This document shows positions 50,201-58,683 of a DNA stretch of 64,000 nt, piece after piece. The stretch is taken from positions 41,234-105,233 of the forward strand of contig NZ_JABWQV010000003.1 in NCBI RefSeq assembly GCF_014268615.1, written 5' to 3'. Below the pieces are notes generated by a model that worked only from the letters and a program-made list of their open reading frames with translations, had not been told where the DNA came from and made no database searches. The position numbers and the translations under genes are program-made. The stretch comes from Pseudomonas tehranensis. Its GTDB lineage: Bacteria; Pseudomonadota; Gammaproteobacteria; Pseudomonadales; Pseudomonadaceae. Every line of letters starts with the position of its first letter. Position 1 is the stretch's first letter.

Positions 50201-50256
50201 CCAGGGGCCTGCAGCCAGGCGGCGCCATCTGGCGCGTTATCAACGGGAGGGGCTGA
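47212..50256 (+). CDS. Tail tape measure protein
   Basis: This 1014-aa protein sets tail length. It has an N-terminal coiled coil (residues about 10-170), a hydrophobic segment (about 197-235, ALSSG...AVGALGVAFYKGG), a second long helical part, and the C-terminal FNDAF-type end (LFTNAFSSMEDAIVNFAMTG, FADFTKSILADMARIATRTA). The closing GGIGVMGEAGEEAIMPLTRT is characteristic of lambda H-type proteins. Confidence 0.95.
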   Translation: MNIAELGVKIDSADAIQAKTSLDEMAKAGGRAEQSAVSLMNEMQALEKSLSTGAKTTQDLAKQRDALAKLTKTGAYGEAEFTKITAQLDKQQVALAKSTMDEQKALNSLLGAIDPARAAVAKLDKQVEDLGKHLDAGRISQDQYNASLGKIDKDYAKLEKTSNGFDKLRLGSRQAQENVVQLGNALSSGDWGSGVRAVAQLGAGAGASAAGLLAILAPIALATAAVGALGVAFYKGGKEQDDFNKSLTLTGNYAGVSAGQLGDMARQVSATIGTTGAAADVLASLAGSGKIAGESFVGIAQAAISMQEATGKAVGDTVAEFKKLADDPVKASAALNEQYHYLTASVYSQIAALEEQGDHAGAVKLATEQYADAINERTPKILENLSFWEKGYNEVARAADRLKNLGRQDIGADIEQARRDLAGAQSGNVGLFQNKQEMIDLYTNRLNMLEDQQAAEADIAKWQGEQAKAQMSAVSAMAKIDALTKSSLTNEQKRADAIKDYKKQLDDIRKVDPKDARLDQAAIDKNISNINAKFKDPKGAAGSVDLTGFNNAKNILAETLAYYKNADKELEASQRAGVISQASYTEQRVSLLKQEAVEVAQGYEAEISALEAAKTKKGTTASQIIQIDQKISDARFAMVKAQQETDSQLSIIATNEEGRLRKQTLAVSTYTGALQRQVETLRQQGIRAASGLGQGDRQRGLTDQQNGIDDRVNQQRLELANQYGDGSRGMSLDEYTQKLNALKATQQDLHDTVQANYDDMTAAQGSWSAGASSAWQNYLESARDVAGQTKRLFTNAFSSMEDAIVNFAMTGKLSFADFTKSILADMARIATRTAASEGLSALFGLAASAAGSYFGGTSSAGSTQAGYSGDLSGFTPGSIQAKGGAWSGGVQMFANGAAFTNSIVSKPTAFGMAGGGIGVMGEAGEEAIMPLTRTAGGQLGVRAISGGGSGGENVYNFPVAVSVQTTGDGGTTTTEDTTQLGKGIQQAAKVEAETAISRGLQPGGAIWRVINGRG

Positions 50257-50594
50257 TGGCTATCGAAACGTTCACCTGGCCCACCCAGCATGGAGACGCA
50301 CCCGAGATCACCTATCGGGTGCGCACCGCGCAGTTCGGCGACGGCTACAAGCAGGTCGCCGGCGACGGGCCGAACAACAAGGAAGACTCCTATCCGATTA
50401 CCTACACCGGGTCACGCGCCAGGGTGCAGGAGATCATGGACTTTCTCGACCGCCATGCCGGCGCCAAGGCTTTCCTCTGGACCACGCCGCTGGGTCAGCT
50501 TGGCCTCTTTTCCTGCGTGAATCCTACTCCCACCCCTGTTGGGGGCGGAGTCTTCAAGCTCACGGCCACATTCAACCGGGCCTTCCAACCATAA
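50256..50594 (+). CDS. Minor tail protein M
   Basis: This 112-aa protein (TFTWPTQHGDAPEITYRVRT, AQFGDGYKQVAGDGPNN) matches the lambda gpM family, part of the tail tip. It starts at the last base of the tape measure stop. Confidence 0.88.
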   Translation: MAIETFTWPTQHGDAPEITYRVRTAQFGDGYKQVAGDGPNNKEDSYPITYTGSRARVQEIMDFLDRHAGAKAFLWTTPLGQLGLFSCVNPTPTPVGGGVFKLTATFNRAFQP

Positions 50595-50603
50595 GGGGCA
50601 ATC

Positions 50604-51353
50604 ATGCCGCTGATCAGTGACATCCAGGTTCTCGAACCTGGCAGCGAAGTGCTGCTCTTCGAATTGGACGGCTCCGACTACGGTGCGGACATCCTGCGCT
50701 TCCATGGGCACGCTATCCCGCACACCGAGGCCGAGTTGATCGCCGCCGGCGCCGCAGCCGATGAACTGCCGGCGAAGCCGATCTACTGGCAGGGCAACGA
50801 GTACGGCGCCTGGCCGATGCAGCTTGACGGCATCGAATCCAACGGCGACGGCACGGCGGTCAGACCAACGTTGTCGGTGGGTAACGTCAATGGCCGCATC
50901 ACAGCCTTGTGCCTAGCCTTCGAGGACCTGCTCGAGTTCAAGCTGACCATGCGGCACACGCTGGGCACGTACCTGGACGCCGAGAACTTCCCCGGCGGCA
51001 ATCCCCAGTCAGACCCGACCCAGGAGACGATCGAAGTCTGGTACATCGACCAGAAGACGAACGAGGACGGGGAGACGGTCACCTGGGAGCTTGCCAGCCC
51101 GGGCGACGTGGGCGGGGAGTCCATCGGCCGCCAGGCTACGACACTTTGCCATTGGTGCCTGACCGGCGGCTACCGTGGGCCGAACTGCGGCTACACCGGG
51201 CCCTACGTGACGAAGGACGGGGTCGTCACCGACAACCCGGAGCTGGACGAATGTGACGCCACGCTGGGCCGGGGCTGCATCCCGCGCTTTGGCGAGGGGA
51301 ACGCCTTGCCCTTCGGTGGATTCCCTGCCGTTTCCCTGATCGCCCGGAGCTGA
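50604..51353 (+). CDS. Minor tail protein L
   Basis: This 249-aa protein resembles lambda gpL. The C-terminal part has a four-cysteine cluster (CHWCLTGGYRGPNC, DECDATLGRGC), which in gpL binds an iron-sulfur cluster at the tail tip. Confidence 0.9.
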   Translation: MPLISDIQVLEPGSEVLLFELDGSDYGADILRFHGHAIPHTEAELIAAGAAADELPAKPIYWQGNEYGAWPMQLDGIESNGDGTAVRPTLSVGNVNGRITALCLAFEDLLEFKLTMRHTLGTYLDAENFPGGNPQSDPTQETIEVWYIDQKTNEDGETVTWELASPGDVGGESIGRQATTLCHWCLTGGYRGPNCGYTGPYVTKDGVVTDNPELDECDATLGRGCIPRFGEGNALPFGGFPAVSLIARS

Positions 51354-51355
51354 CC

Positions 51356-52120
51356 ATGCGCAAACACATCTTGACCGCGATCCAGGCGCACGCGGCAGAG
51401 ACCTATCCGGCCGAGTGCTGCGGGCTTCTTCTGGCCCTGGGTCGAAAGCAGCAGTACTTCCCATGCAAGAACATCGCGGCCGAGCCGAGCGAGGAGTTCA
51501 GCATCGATCCGGAGGAATACGCCGCGGCTGAAGACCTGGGCGAGATCATCGGCATCATTCATTCGCACCCGGACGCCACCAGCCGGCCATCGCCGCGCGA
51601 CCTGGCGATGTGCGAAGCCACGGCCATGCCCTGGCACATACTCAGTTGGCCCGAGGGAGACCTCAGAACGGTGGTGCCCACCGGCGAGACGCCGCTGCTG
51701 AAGCGGCCATTCGTCCACGGCGCCTGGGACTGCTGGCAGGTCTGCGCCGATTGGTACAAGCGCGAGTGGGGGCTTGAGTTCGAAGCATTCAAGCGTTCCG
51801 ACGGCTGGTGGGAGAGCAAGGATAACGCCAGCCTGTACGAGACGAACTACGAGGATGCCGGCTTCTACCGCGTCGACCAGCCGCAGCGCGGCGACATGGT
51901 CGTGATGGAGGTGGGCCGGACGGTTCACCCGAACCACGCAGGGATTTTCCTCGCCGCTAATCCGGCGCTGCCCGGTGAAGACGCTGAAACCTTCGGGCCT
52001 GGGCCGTTCCTGCTTCACCATTTGTACGGCCGCCCGAGCGAAATTATCGTCTACGGCGGCCCTTGGCATGACAGGACGCGCCTGATCCTCAGGCACAAAG
52101 ACGCAAAACAACCAACGTGA
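51356..52120 (+). CDS. Tail tip protein K: JAB/MPN plus NlpC/P60 domains
   Basis: This 254-aa protein has an N-terminal JAB metalloprotease-like domain (IIHSHPDATSRPSPRDLAMC, with the H-x-H...S...D set). A C-terminal NlpC/P60 peptidoglycan hydrolase follows (WDCWQVCADWYKREW with the catalytic Cys, and HPNHAGIFL with the His). It presumably helps the tail tip pass the cell wall. Confidence 0.92.
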   Translation: MRKHILTAIQAHAAETYPAECCGLLLALGRKQQYFPCKNIAAEPSEEFSIDPEEYAAAEDLGEIIGIIHSHPDATSRPSPRDLAMCEATAMPWHILSWPEGDLRTVVPTGETPLLKRPFVHGAWDCWQVCADWYKREWGLEFEAFKRSDGWWESKDNASLYETNYEDAGFYRVDQPQRGDMVVMEVGRTVHPNHAGIFLAANPALPGEDAETFGPGPFLLHHLYGRPSEIIVYGGPWHDRTRLILRHKDAKQPT

Positions 52121-52144
52121 CGCGGCAAGGTCGCAGGAGAGTGT

Positions 52145-52351
52145 ATGCAGAAGAATGATCAGTTCAGCCCGGTAATCGCTTGGCGATCAATGCTGGGGAG
52201 CAAGCCAAACCGCGAGCCGGTAGAGGTTGATGTTCAAGATGGGCGCGCCGAGTATTTGCTCAGCGGCCCGTACAATCTTTCCGAAGGCGGTAAAATCGAA
52301 GTTGTTGGCGGCAGGCTTCTTTTTACCGGCAGTCGCCACAAGATCAGTTGA
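52145..52351 (+). CDS. Small hypothetical gene after K
   Basis: This 68-aa protein has AGGAGAG ahead of the ATG. The sequence is beta-like (EVDVQDGRAEYLLSGPYNLS). The stop overlaps the convergent 52344 gene by eight bases. The function is unknown. Confidence 0.6.
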   Translation: MQKNDQFSPVIAWRSMLGSKPNREPVEVDVQDGRAEYLLSGPYNLSEGGKIEVVGGRLLFTGSRHKIS

Positions 52352-52679
52352 TGTGGTGGAACGTTCTGGAGAAGTTACCGTCACCAAAGTAGTTAAGGTT
52401 GTCGGCTAGTATTAAGGCATACCCTGGGCCTACGGCCTTCAGCTCGTCCGAAATGGTTTGAAAGCTCGACTCTGAAAGAAACGTAATGACACCGCACCCC
52501 ACCTCAACATCTTTGTATGCGAATTTGATCGCTACGGGGATGCAGTCTTCTTTCGAGGTGACGATGATGTAGGGGAAGATGGTTTGTCCTTCTTTCACAT
52601 TGACCTCCAGGTCATAAACGCGCCGAAATTGGCGCAATCCCAGTCCTTGGGCTTGCAGGCAAAGGACTGGGAAATCCAT
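52344..52679 (-). CDS. Hypothetical minus-strand moron
   Basis: This 111-aa protein (YDLEVNVKEGQTIFPYIIVT, DVEVGCGVITFLSESSFQTI) is beta-rich and AT-rich. An 11-bp perfect inverted repeat lies within its first codons (52638-52648 with 52662-52672), which could hide the start in an RNA hairpin. It forms an operon with the 52695 gene. The function is unknown. Confidence 0.6.
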   Translation of the reverse strand: MDFPVLCLQAQGLGLRQFRRVYDLEVNVKEGQTIFPYIIVTSKEDCIPVAIKFAYKDVEVGCGVITFLSESSFQTISDELKAVGPGYALILADNLNYFGDGNFSRTFHHIN

Positions 52680-52694
52680 TGAATGGCTCGCCAG

Positions 52695-52934
52695 TTAGTC
52701 GTTCCAGTCCCTCACAATGTAAAGGCTTGGTTTTCCATCTTTGCCTACTGGCTCGAATTCGAAGACGGCGGGGGATGAGCTTTGTTCGCTATGGAATCTG
52801 ATGGTTCCGGCCCACGGATTTTTCGATGAGATCTCAACGCTCCGATGCAAGTGCTTTAGATCCGGATATCGCTCGCTGATTGCTGTTTCCAGTAGCTGAG
52901 ATACCTCTGGTGTCATTACAGGAGTTTTTGCCAT
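52695..52934 (-). CDS. Small hypothetical minus-strand moron
   Basis: This 79-aa protein (VSQLLETAISERYPDLKHLH) starts behind AAAAGGAAAC. It is placed against the tail operon, with divergent lipoprotein genes starting 120 bases away. The function is unknown; position suggests lysogenic expression. Confidence 0.65.
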   Translation of the reverse strand: MAKTPVMTPEVSQLLETAISERYPDLKHLHRSVEISSKNPWAGTIRFHSEQSSSPAVFEFEPVGKDGKPSLYIVRDWND

Positions 52935-53054
52935 CTCACGTTTCCTTTTGCTGTGAGATCACAAGGCTACTATTCATCAGCACTAGGCGTTACTGGGGAT
53001 TCGTACAGGCGGAAAGCGGTGGTACAGTCGGCTCTTTAGGGATGAGGAATAGCC

Positions 53055-53342
53055 ATGAGGATTATCAACTTCGTCGTCACTGCCATACTGGCGCTTGTGC
53101 TTGCAGGCTGCGCCGGGACTAACTTTTCGTATGATGATGCCAGGAAGGTCAAGGTCGGAATGACCGAGGACGAGGTTACTCAAATCATGGGGCCTCCGTA
53201 CTCTGTGGTTTCCCGGGCTGACGGTCAGATGTGGATATGGAGCCATGCGAACGGAATGAGCGGAGCTAGCCGCGTGATTTCCTTCCGGATGGTGGACGGG
53301 AAGGTCGTAGAGGTGCCTGTGATTCCGTCCAGCTTCAAGTAG
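53055..53342 (+). CDS. SmpA/OmlA (BamE-like) lipoprotein
   Basis: This 95-aa protein has a lipoprotein signal (FVVTAILALVLAGCAG, Cys19) and the SmpA/OmlA fold pattern DDARKVKVGMTEDEVTQIMG, PPYSVVSRADGQMWIWSHAN. Phage-carried envelope lipoproteins often change the host surface. First gene of a three-lipoprotein cluster between tail genes K and I. Confidence 0.8.
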   Translation: MRIINFVVTAILALVLAGCAGTNFSYDDARKVKVGMTEDEVTQIMGPPYSVVSRADGQMWIWSHANGMSGASRVISFRMVDGKVVEVPVIPSSFK

Positions 53343-53429
53343 TTTCCAGAGATTGAATGCCGGCCCAGCCCACCCGCTGGGCTTTCTCATTTCTGATATC
53401 TTGTGGCCATCTTCCACAGGAGTGACCCC

Positions 53430-54011
53430 ATGAGATTGTTCGTAGGCGCGATTTTGGCAATGTCCCTGGCAGGCTGTCTGGATGAAAGCAAGCCAGACGG
53501 CTTAGCAAAAGCGACAAAGGATGTTGAGGGGATTGTTATCGCGGCAAATTCACCAGATGCAGCGGTGAAATCGTGGTGGGCTGTAAAGGATGCGGGAATC
53601 CAACTAGATCGTGAGATCTGCACCGAATACATGAAGATGAGCAGCCCAAAGGACGAAAAGCTAAGGGATCTCGCTGCGGACTCGCTCCATTTTCGCACTG
53701 ACTGCTCGGTGACACATTCCTATGAGAGGAAGATTGCCAAGGTGGATGTCGAGTCCGATACGCGAGCAGTCGTCAGTGCTGTTATCAGGAATATCGAGCC
53801 GCCAGAGCCCGGCTCTGAGATGGATGAATCTGACAGAAAAGCCAAAGAGGCTGGCGAGCGTTATCGGTACACGCTGGAAAGAGGAAAATCGACAGATGGC
53901 TGGAAAATCGCCTCAATAGAGCGATTCCCATCCTATGCTCGCGACTGGCAGGAGGCCTACTCGAAGCCAAAGCCTTCGAATAATCGATATGTTTTTGAGC
54001 AGTTTCAGTGA
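53430..54011 (+). CDS. Hypothetical lipoprotein
   Basis: This 193-aa protein has a short lipoprotein signal (MRLFVGAILAMSLAGC, Cys16) and a mature domain resembling lumazine-like/NTF2-like small lipoproteins (AAVKSWWAVKDAGIQLD ... TDGWKIASIERFP). CAGGAG precedes the ATG. It overlaps the next gene region by four bases. Confidence 0.7.
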   Translation: MRLFVGAILAMSLAGCLDESKPDGLAKATKDVEGIVIAANSPDAAVKSWWAVKDAGIQLDREICTEYMKMSSPKDEKLRDLAADSLHFRTDCSVTHSYERKIAKVDVESDTRAVVSAVIRNIEPPEPGSEMDESDRKAKEAGERYRYTLERGKSTDGWKIASIERFPSYARDWQEAYSKPKPSNNRYVFEQFQ

Positions 54012-54019
54012 GAATAGTG

Positions 54020-54421
54020 ATGATTAAGACTTTTATGTTGGCGCTAAGCCTGGCCCTGCTGGCGGCGTGCGCAACCTCTCCAGTTCCTTCCAGTGAAGCC
54101 GACCCAGTCCCATCGTCCAGGTTGTTTGCGTTCCAATCCCCGACGCAGGGTGATTCGACACTCGTTGTTACTCGGGACAAGGGCTTTGTCGGAGGCGGCT
54201 GCAACACGACGGTGAGCATCGACGGCCGCCGGGCGGCAGAAATCGGTACCGGCGAGACTGCGAAATTCCGCGTTACTCCAGGTGAACACATTGTCTCGGC
54301 ATCATCCTGCGGGAGCGGCCTGAAAGAACGGGAAACCACCATCAAGGGCGGCAACACCAAGAAATTCAGGATATCCATAGACTCATCGATGAGCATGGAC
54401 CTATCACCCACCATGCAATGA
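54020..54421 (+). CDS. Hypothetical lipoprotein
   Basis: This 133-aa protein has the signal MIKTFMLALSLALLAAC (Cys17) and a small beta domain with two cysteines (GFVGGGCNTTVSIDGR, SASSCGSG). A GTG at 54008 overlapping the previous stop could add four residues. It is followed by a hairpin-T-run (54428-54449) before the I gene. Confidence 0.7.
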   Translation: MIKTFMLALSLALLAACATSPVPSSEADPVPSSRLFAFQSPTQGDSTLVVTRDKGFVGGGCNTTVSIDGRRAAEIGTGETAKFRVTPGEHIVSASSCGSGLKERETTIKGGNTKKFRISIDSSMSMDLSPTMQ

Positions 54422-54427
54422 CAAGAA

Positions 54428-54449
54428 GCCGCCTCCGGGCGGTTTTTTT
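54428..54449 (+). terminator. Terminator-like hairpin before gene I
   Basis: CCGCC/GGCGG with a short loop followed by TTTTTTT, directly after the lipoprotein cluster. Tail genes I and J must be read through it. Confidence 0.7.
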
Positions 54450-54466
54450 ACGTCCGGAGAAAAGCC

Positions 54467-55057
54467 TTGGCAGCCACACTCAGCAACAACCCAGCCATGA
54501 CCGTTATTCTTCTTTCTGGCCCGCTTATCAAGCTCTTTGGCCGGGTTCACTATCGTGAGCTTGGCAGCAAGTCCGTGGGCGAGGCCTTCAAGGCGCTCAA
54601 GTGCACCTTGGAGGGCTTTGAGGCGGCGATTAGGGACCTTGAACGAAAGGGAATGCGCTTCGCGATCTTCCGGAACCGGAAGAACGTGGCCGAGAAGGAT
54701 TTTGCCCTGGGCGGCGCGCAAGAGATTCGCATCGTCCCGGTTGTGTCAGGCAGCAAGCGTGCCGGTCTGCTCCAGACGATTATCGGTGCTGTGCTGATCG
54801 TTGCCGGCTCCTACTTCGGGCAGACGTGGGCCGTGCAACTTGGCGTGGGCCTCGTCGCCGGCGGCGTCATCCAAATGCTCAGCCCCCAGGCCTCTGGACT
54901 CAAGCAAAGCGCCGGCCCCGAGAATGCTCCGTCCTACGCCTTCGGCAGCGCCAAGAACACCACGGCGAGCGGCAACCCCGTGCCGATCTGTATCGGCGAA
55001 CGCCGGTGGGGCGGGATGATCATTTCCGCATCGATCAACGCCGAAGACAAAGCGTAA
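54467..55057 (+). CDS. Tail assembly protein I
   Basis: This 196-aa protein matches lambda gpI: FGRVHYRELGSKSVGEAFKA, EIRIVPVVSGSKRAG, a hydrophobic glycine-rich segment (TIIGAVLIVAGSYFGQTWAV) and a C-terminal IGERRWGGMIISA. The TTG at 54467 is chosen since CCGGAG stands seven bases upstream; the first ATG (54497) lacks any ribosome binding site. Confidence 0.85.
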   Translation: MAATLSNNPAMTVILLSGPLIKLFGRVHYRELGSKSVGEAFKALKCTLEGFEAAIRDLERKGMRFAIFRNRKNVAEKDFALGGAQEIRIVPVVSGSKRAGLLQTIIGAVLIVAGSYFGQTWAVQLGVGLVAGGVIQMLSPQASGLKQSAGPENAPSYAFGSAKNTTASGNPVPICIGERRWGGMIISASINAEDKA

Positions 55058-55065
55058 CCCTACCG

Positions 55066-55092
55066 CAGTACGCAGGCCGCCCATGAGGCGGT
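55066..55092 (+). terminator. Terminator-like hairpin before gene J
   Basis: GCCGCCC with GAGGCGGT and eight Ts, between I and J. The ribosome binding site of J (GGAGGAAA) follows at once. Confidence 0.7.
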
Positions 55093-55113
55093 TTTTTTTG
55101 CCTGGAGGAAAGC

Positions 55114-58100
55114 ATGGGCGCAGCACAGAACATCGAAATCCGCGGGGAGAAGGGCGGTAGCAGCAAGCCGAAATCCCCGACGGAAGCCAGCGACAGCCTA
55201 CGCTCGACCAACGTGGCGAAAATCCTCATTGCTGTCGGCGAGGGTGAGTTCGAAGAGACGCCCACCGCAGCGAACATCTACCTGGACAATACCCCCATCA
55301 ACGACGCCAGCGGCAACATCAACTTCCCGAACGTGAAGTGGGATTGGCGCTCCGGATCGGTTGATCAGACTTACATCCCGGGGATTCCGTCGGTAGAGAA
55401 CGAGACCTCGCTGAACATCGAGCTTCGCAGCGATGCGGCCTGGGTTCGCTCTGTCACGAACATCCAACTGTCTGCCGTGCGCGTCCGCTTTGCCTGGCCC
55501 GCGCTCCAGCGCCAGGACGACCAGGGCAACATTGGCGGCTACCGGATCGAGTACGCCATTGATGTGGCAACTGACGGCGGTGCCTATCAGCAAGTCCTGA
55601 CCGATGCCGTGGATGGCAAGACCACCACCCGGTATGAGCGCTCGAAGCGTGTTGACCTGCCCGAGGCAACCACCGGCTGGCAGATCCGCGTGCGCCGTCT
55701 GACAGCCAACCAGAACAGCAACAAGATCGCAGACACCATGCTGATCGCTGGCTTCACTGAGGTGATTGACGCCAAGCTTCGGTATCCGAACACCGCGCTG
55801 CTGTACATCGAGTTCGACGCCGAGCAGTTCACCAACATTCCGGCCGTCACCGTGAGGTGCAAGGCCCGGAAATGGCAGGTGCCGAGCAACTACGACCCGA
55901 TCAGCCGCACCTACACCGGCACCTGGGACGGCAGCATGAAGCTGGCCTGGACCAACAACCCTGCGTGGATCACCTACGGCATCTGCATCGAGGATCGTTT
56001 CGGCCTGGGCAAGCGCATCAAGACGTTCATGGTCGACAAGTGGGAGCTGTACCGGATCGCCCAGTACTGCGACCAGTTGGTGCCCGATGGCCTGGGCGGT
56101 ACCGAGCCGCGCTTCCTCTGTGACATGAACCTGCAGGGCAAGGCCGACGCCTGGACTCTGCTGCGGGATATCTCCGGCATCTACCGCGGGATGACCTATT
56201 GGGCCCAGGGCCAGCTCATCATGCAGGCCGACATGCCGCGCGCCCAGGACTTCGACTATGTCTTCACCCGGGCGAACGTCATCGACGGGAAATTCTCCTA
56301 CGGCAGCGCCTCGGCTAAGACCCGCTACACCCGGGCGCTGGTCAGCTATGACAACCCGGCGAACAACTACGACACCGATGTCATTCCGTTTTCGGACCTG
56401 GACCTCCAGCGCCGCTACGGGGACCGGCCAACCGAGCTGAGCGCCATTGGTTGCACTCGCGCATCCGAGGCCCAGCGCCGGGGCAAGTGGGCGATCCTGA
56501 GCAACAACCTGGACCGCACTGTCACCTTCAAGACCGGCATGGAAGGCGTGATCCCGCTCCCGGGCCACATCATCCCAGTGGCTGACTCGCTGCTGGCTGG
56601 ACGGGAGATTGGTGGGCGCATTTCGGCTGTGGCCGGTCGCGTTGTAACCCTGGACCGCGACACCCTAGCAAAGGCGGGCGATCGGCTGATTATCAACCTG
56701 CCAGGCGGACGCGCCGAAGGGCGCACCGTGCAGAGCGTTGCCGGCCGCGCCGTGACCGTTACCGTCGCCTACAGCGAGGCGCCGCGGGCACAGCATCAGT
56801 GGGCGCTTGATGCCGATGACCTGGCGATTCCGCTCTATCGCGTGCTGCGGACCAGGCGCACCACCGAGGGCGACTTCGAAATAAGCGCTCTGCAGTACGA
56901 ACCGAGCAAGTTTGCCCACATCGACACAGGCGCCCGCCTGGAAGAGCGGCCAATCAGCATGATCCCTATCACCGTTGTGCCCGCGCCTGCGAGTGTCACA
57001 GTCGCGTCGACCTCTTCTGTTGTTCAGGGGCTGGCGGTGGCCACCATGACAATCAGTTGGCCCGCCGTGGAAGGAGCTGTGGCCTATGACATTGAATGGC
57101 GCAAAGACAGCGGGAACTGGATCAAGGTCCAGCGCACCGGCTCGACCAACGTAGACGTAGTGGGCATTTACGCGGGAGCCTACGTGGCCCGCGTCCGCGC
57201 GGTGAGTGCCTTCGACATCTCGTCGATCTGGCGTAACTCCGTGCTGACGGATCTCAAGGGCAAGGAGGGCTTGCCACCGGCGGTGTCGTTCCTGACGACA
57301 GCCTCGCTGCTGTTCGGCATTGGCCTCAAGTGGGGCTTTCCTGCTGGCGCCGAGGACACCCAGCGCACCGAGATCTGGTATGGACCGACGAACGTGCTGG
57401 CGAACGCCACCAAGCTGGCCGACCTGGCTTATCCCCAGAGCGACTACAGCCTGCAAAGCCTGCTGGCCGGGACCACGTTCTTTTTCTGGGCGCGCCTGGT
57501 GGACCGAACCGGGAACATCGGCCCATGGTATCCAGTCGGCAACGGCGTGCTGGGCCAGGCCAGTTCAAATGCCGGTCCGATCCTGGACCTGATCAAGGGG
57601 CAAATCACCGAAACGGAACTCGGCGAGGACCTTCTGACTGAAATCGAGAAGATCCCAGGCCTCCAGGCCCAGATCGATGCGCTCGACGACATCCTGCTTT
57701 ATGACCCGGCCAAGACCTATGTCAAAAACGACATCGTTCGTCAGGGCCAGCGGCTGTACCAGGCCAAAGGGCCGGTGCCTATCAACACTGCACCGCCGAA
57801 CATCACCTACTGGCTCGACGTGGGTCAGTCGGTAGAGACGGCCAACGGCCTGGCGCAGCAGGTGGCGACCAACATCACGGATATTTCCGAGATCGACGGC
57901 GTTGTGACCGCTCAGGCCAAGGCATTCGAAGCGTTGCGGGCGTCATATCGCGACGACAACGGGGAAGGAGAGCTGGCCGACGCCATTAAAGGCTGGACCA
58001 GCACGGCGGCTATTGCCCAGGAGACCAGCGTCCGGGCAAGCGAGAACGAAGCTACGGCGCGTCAATTGACGACCTTCGACGCACAGATAGCCGAGAACTC

Positions 58101-58683
58101 TGCGAATCTGACCACGCTGGAGGAGGTGGTAGCGACAAACCAGTCAGCAACCGCGCAACAGATCAGCCAGCTCAGCACCACCGTTGGCTCTCAACAAACC
58201 GCCATCCAACAGAACACGTCGATCATCAATGACGTGAACGGGAAAGTGAACGCGAACTGGTCCGTGAAGATGCAGTACAACTCAGGAACTGGGCAATACA
58301 TCACTGCAGGCGTTGCCTTGGGCATCGAGAACGGCCCGGCCGGCCTGCAAAGCCAGTTCCTGGTGAGCGCTGACCGGTTCGCCATCGTCAATACCATCGC
58401 CGGCGGAGCCGTCTCGGTTCCGTTTGCGGTCCAGGGCGGCCAGGTGTTCATGAACTCGGCCTTCATCCAGGACGGCAGCATCACGATGCTGAAGATCGGC
58501 CAAGCCTTGCAGTCGGACAACTATGTTGCCGGCGTGCAGGGCTGGCGGCTGGATAAGGCCGGAAACCTTGAATTCAATGGCCCAGCCCCGGGCGGCGGAC
58601 GACTCACCATGACAAACCGCGCCATCAAGGTCTATGACCAGAACGGCGTCAAGCGGGTGCAGCTTGGAGACCTCTCAGCATGA
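55114..58683 (+). CDS. Central tail fibre / host specificity protein J
   Basis: This 1189-aa protein is the receptor-contacting tail tip fibre of lambda J type. The N-terminal tail-tip part (NIEIRGEKGGSSKPKSPTEA, NVKWDWRSGSVDQTYIPG) is followed by fibronectin III-like domains (about residues 625-720, TMTISWPAVEGAVAYDIEWR). A long coiled coil (about 930-1050) precedes the DUF1983-like C-terminal end. The adjoining gene overlaps its stop by four bases. Confidence 0.95.
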   Translation: MGAAQNIEIRGEKGGSSKPKSPTEASDSLRSTNVAKILIAVGEGEFEETPTAANIYLDNTPINDASGNINFPNVKWDWRSGSVDQTYIPGIPSVENETSLNIELRSDAAWVRSVTNIQLSAVRVRFAWPALQRQDDQGNIGGYRIEYAIDVATDGGAYQQVLTDAVDGKTTTRYERSKRVDLPEATTGWQIRVRRLTANQNSNKIADTMLIAGFTEVIDAKLRYPNTALLYIEFDAEQFTNIPAVTVRCKARKWQVPSNYDPISRTYTGTWDGSMKLAWTNNPAWITYGICIEDRFGLGKRIKTFMVDKWELYRIAQYCDQLVPDGLGGTEPRFLCDMNLQGKADAWTLLRDISGIYRGMTYWAQGQLIMQADMPRAQDFDYVFTRANVIDGKFSYGSASAKTRYTRALVSYDNPANNYDTDVIPFSDLDLQRRYGDRPTELSAIGCTRASEAQRRGKWAILSNNLDRTVTFKTGMEGVIPLPGHIIPVADSLLAGREIGGRISAVAGRVVTLDRDTLAKAGDRLIINLPGGRAEGRTVQSVAGRAVTVTVAYSEAPRAQHQWALDADDLAIPLYRVLRTRRTTEGDFEISALQYEPSKFAHIDTGARLEERPISMIPITVVPAPASVTVASTSSVVQGLAVATMTISWPAVEGAVAYDIEWRKDSGNWIKVQRTGSTNVDVVGIYAGAYVARVRAVSAFDISSIWRNSVLTDLKGKEGLPPAVSFLTTASLLFGIGLKWGFPAGAEDTQRTEIWYGPTNVLANATKLADLAYPQSDYSLQSLLAGTTFFFWARLVDRTGNIGPWYPVGNGVLGQASSNAGPILDLIKGQITETELGEDLLTEIEKIPGLQAQIDALDDILLYDPAKTYVKNDIVRQGQRLYQAKGPVPINTAPPNITYWLDVGQSVETANGLAQQVATNITDISEIDGVVTAQAKAFEALRASYRDDNGEGELADAIKGWTSTAAIAQETSVRASENEATARQLTTFDAQIAENSANLTTLEEVVATNQSATAQQISQLSTTVGSQQTAIQQNTSIINDVNGKVNANWSVKMQYNSGTGQYITAGVALGIENGPAGLQSQFLVSADRFAIVNTIAGGAVSVPFAVQGGQVFMNSAFIQDGSITMLKIGQALQSDNYVAGVQGWRLDKAGNLEFNGPAPGGGRLTMTNRAIKVYDQNGVKRVQLGDLSA

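Noticed and set aside
54497..54499. ATG 54497 as the start of tail gene I
   Set aside because: It has no ribosome binding site; the TTG at 54467 has CCGGAG at correct spacing.
55198..56568. 456-codon minus-strand frame within gene J
   Set aside because: It is antisense to a well-supported tail fibre gene and has shadow-like composition (rich in His, Val, Gly and Arg with no motif).
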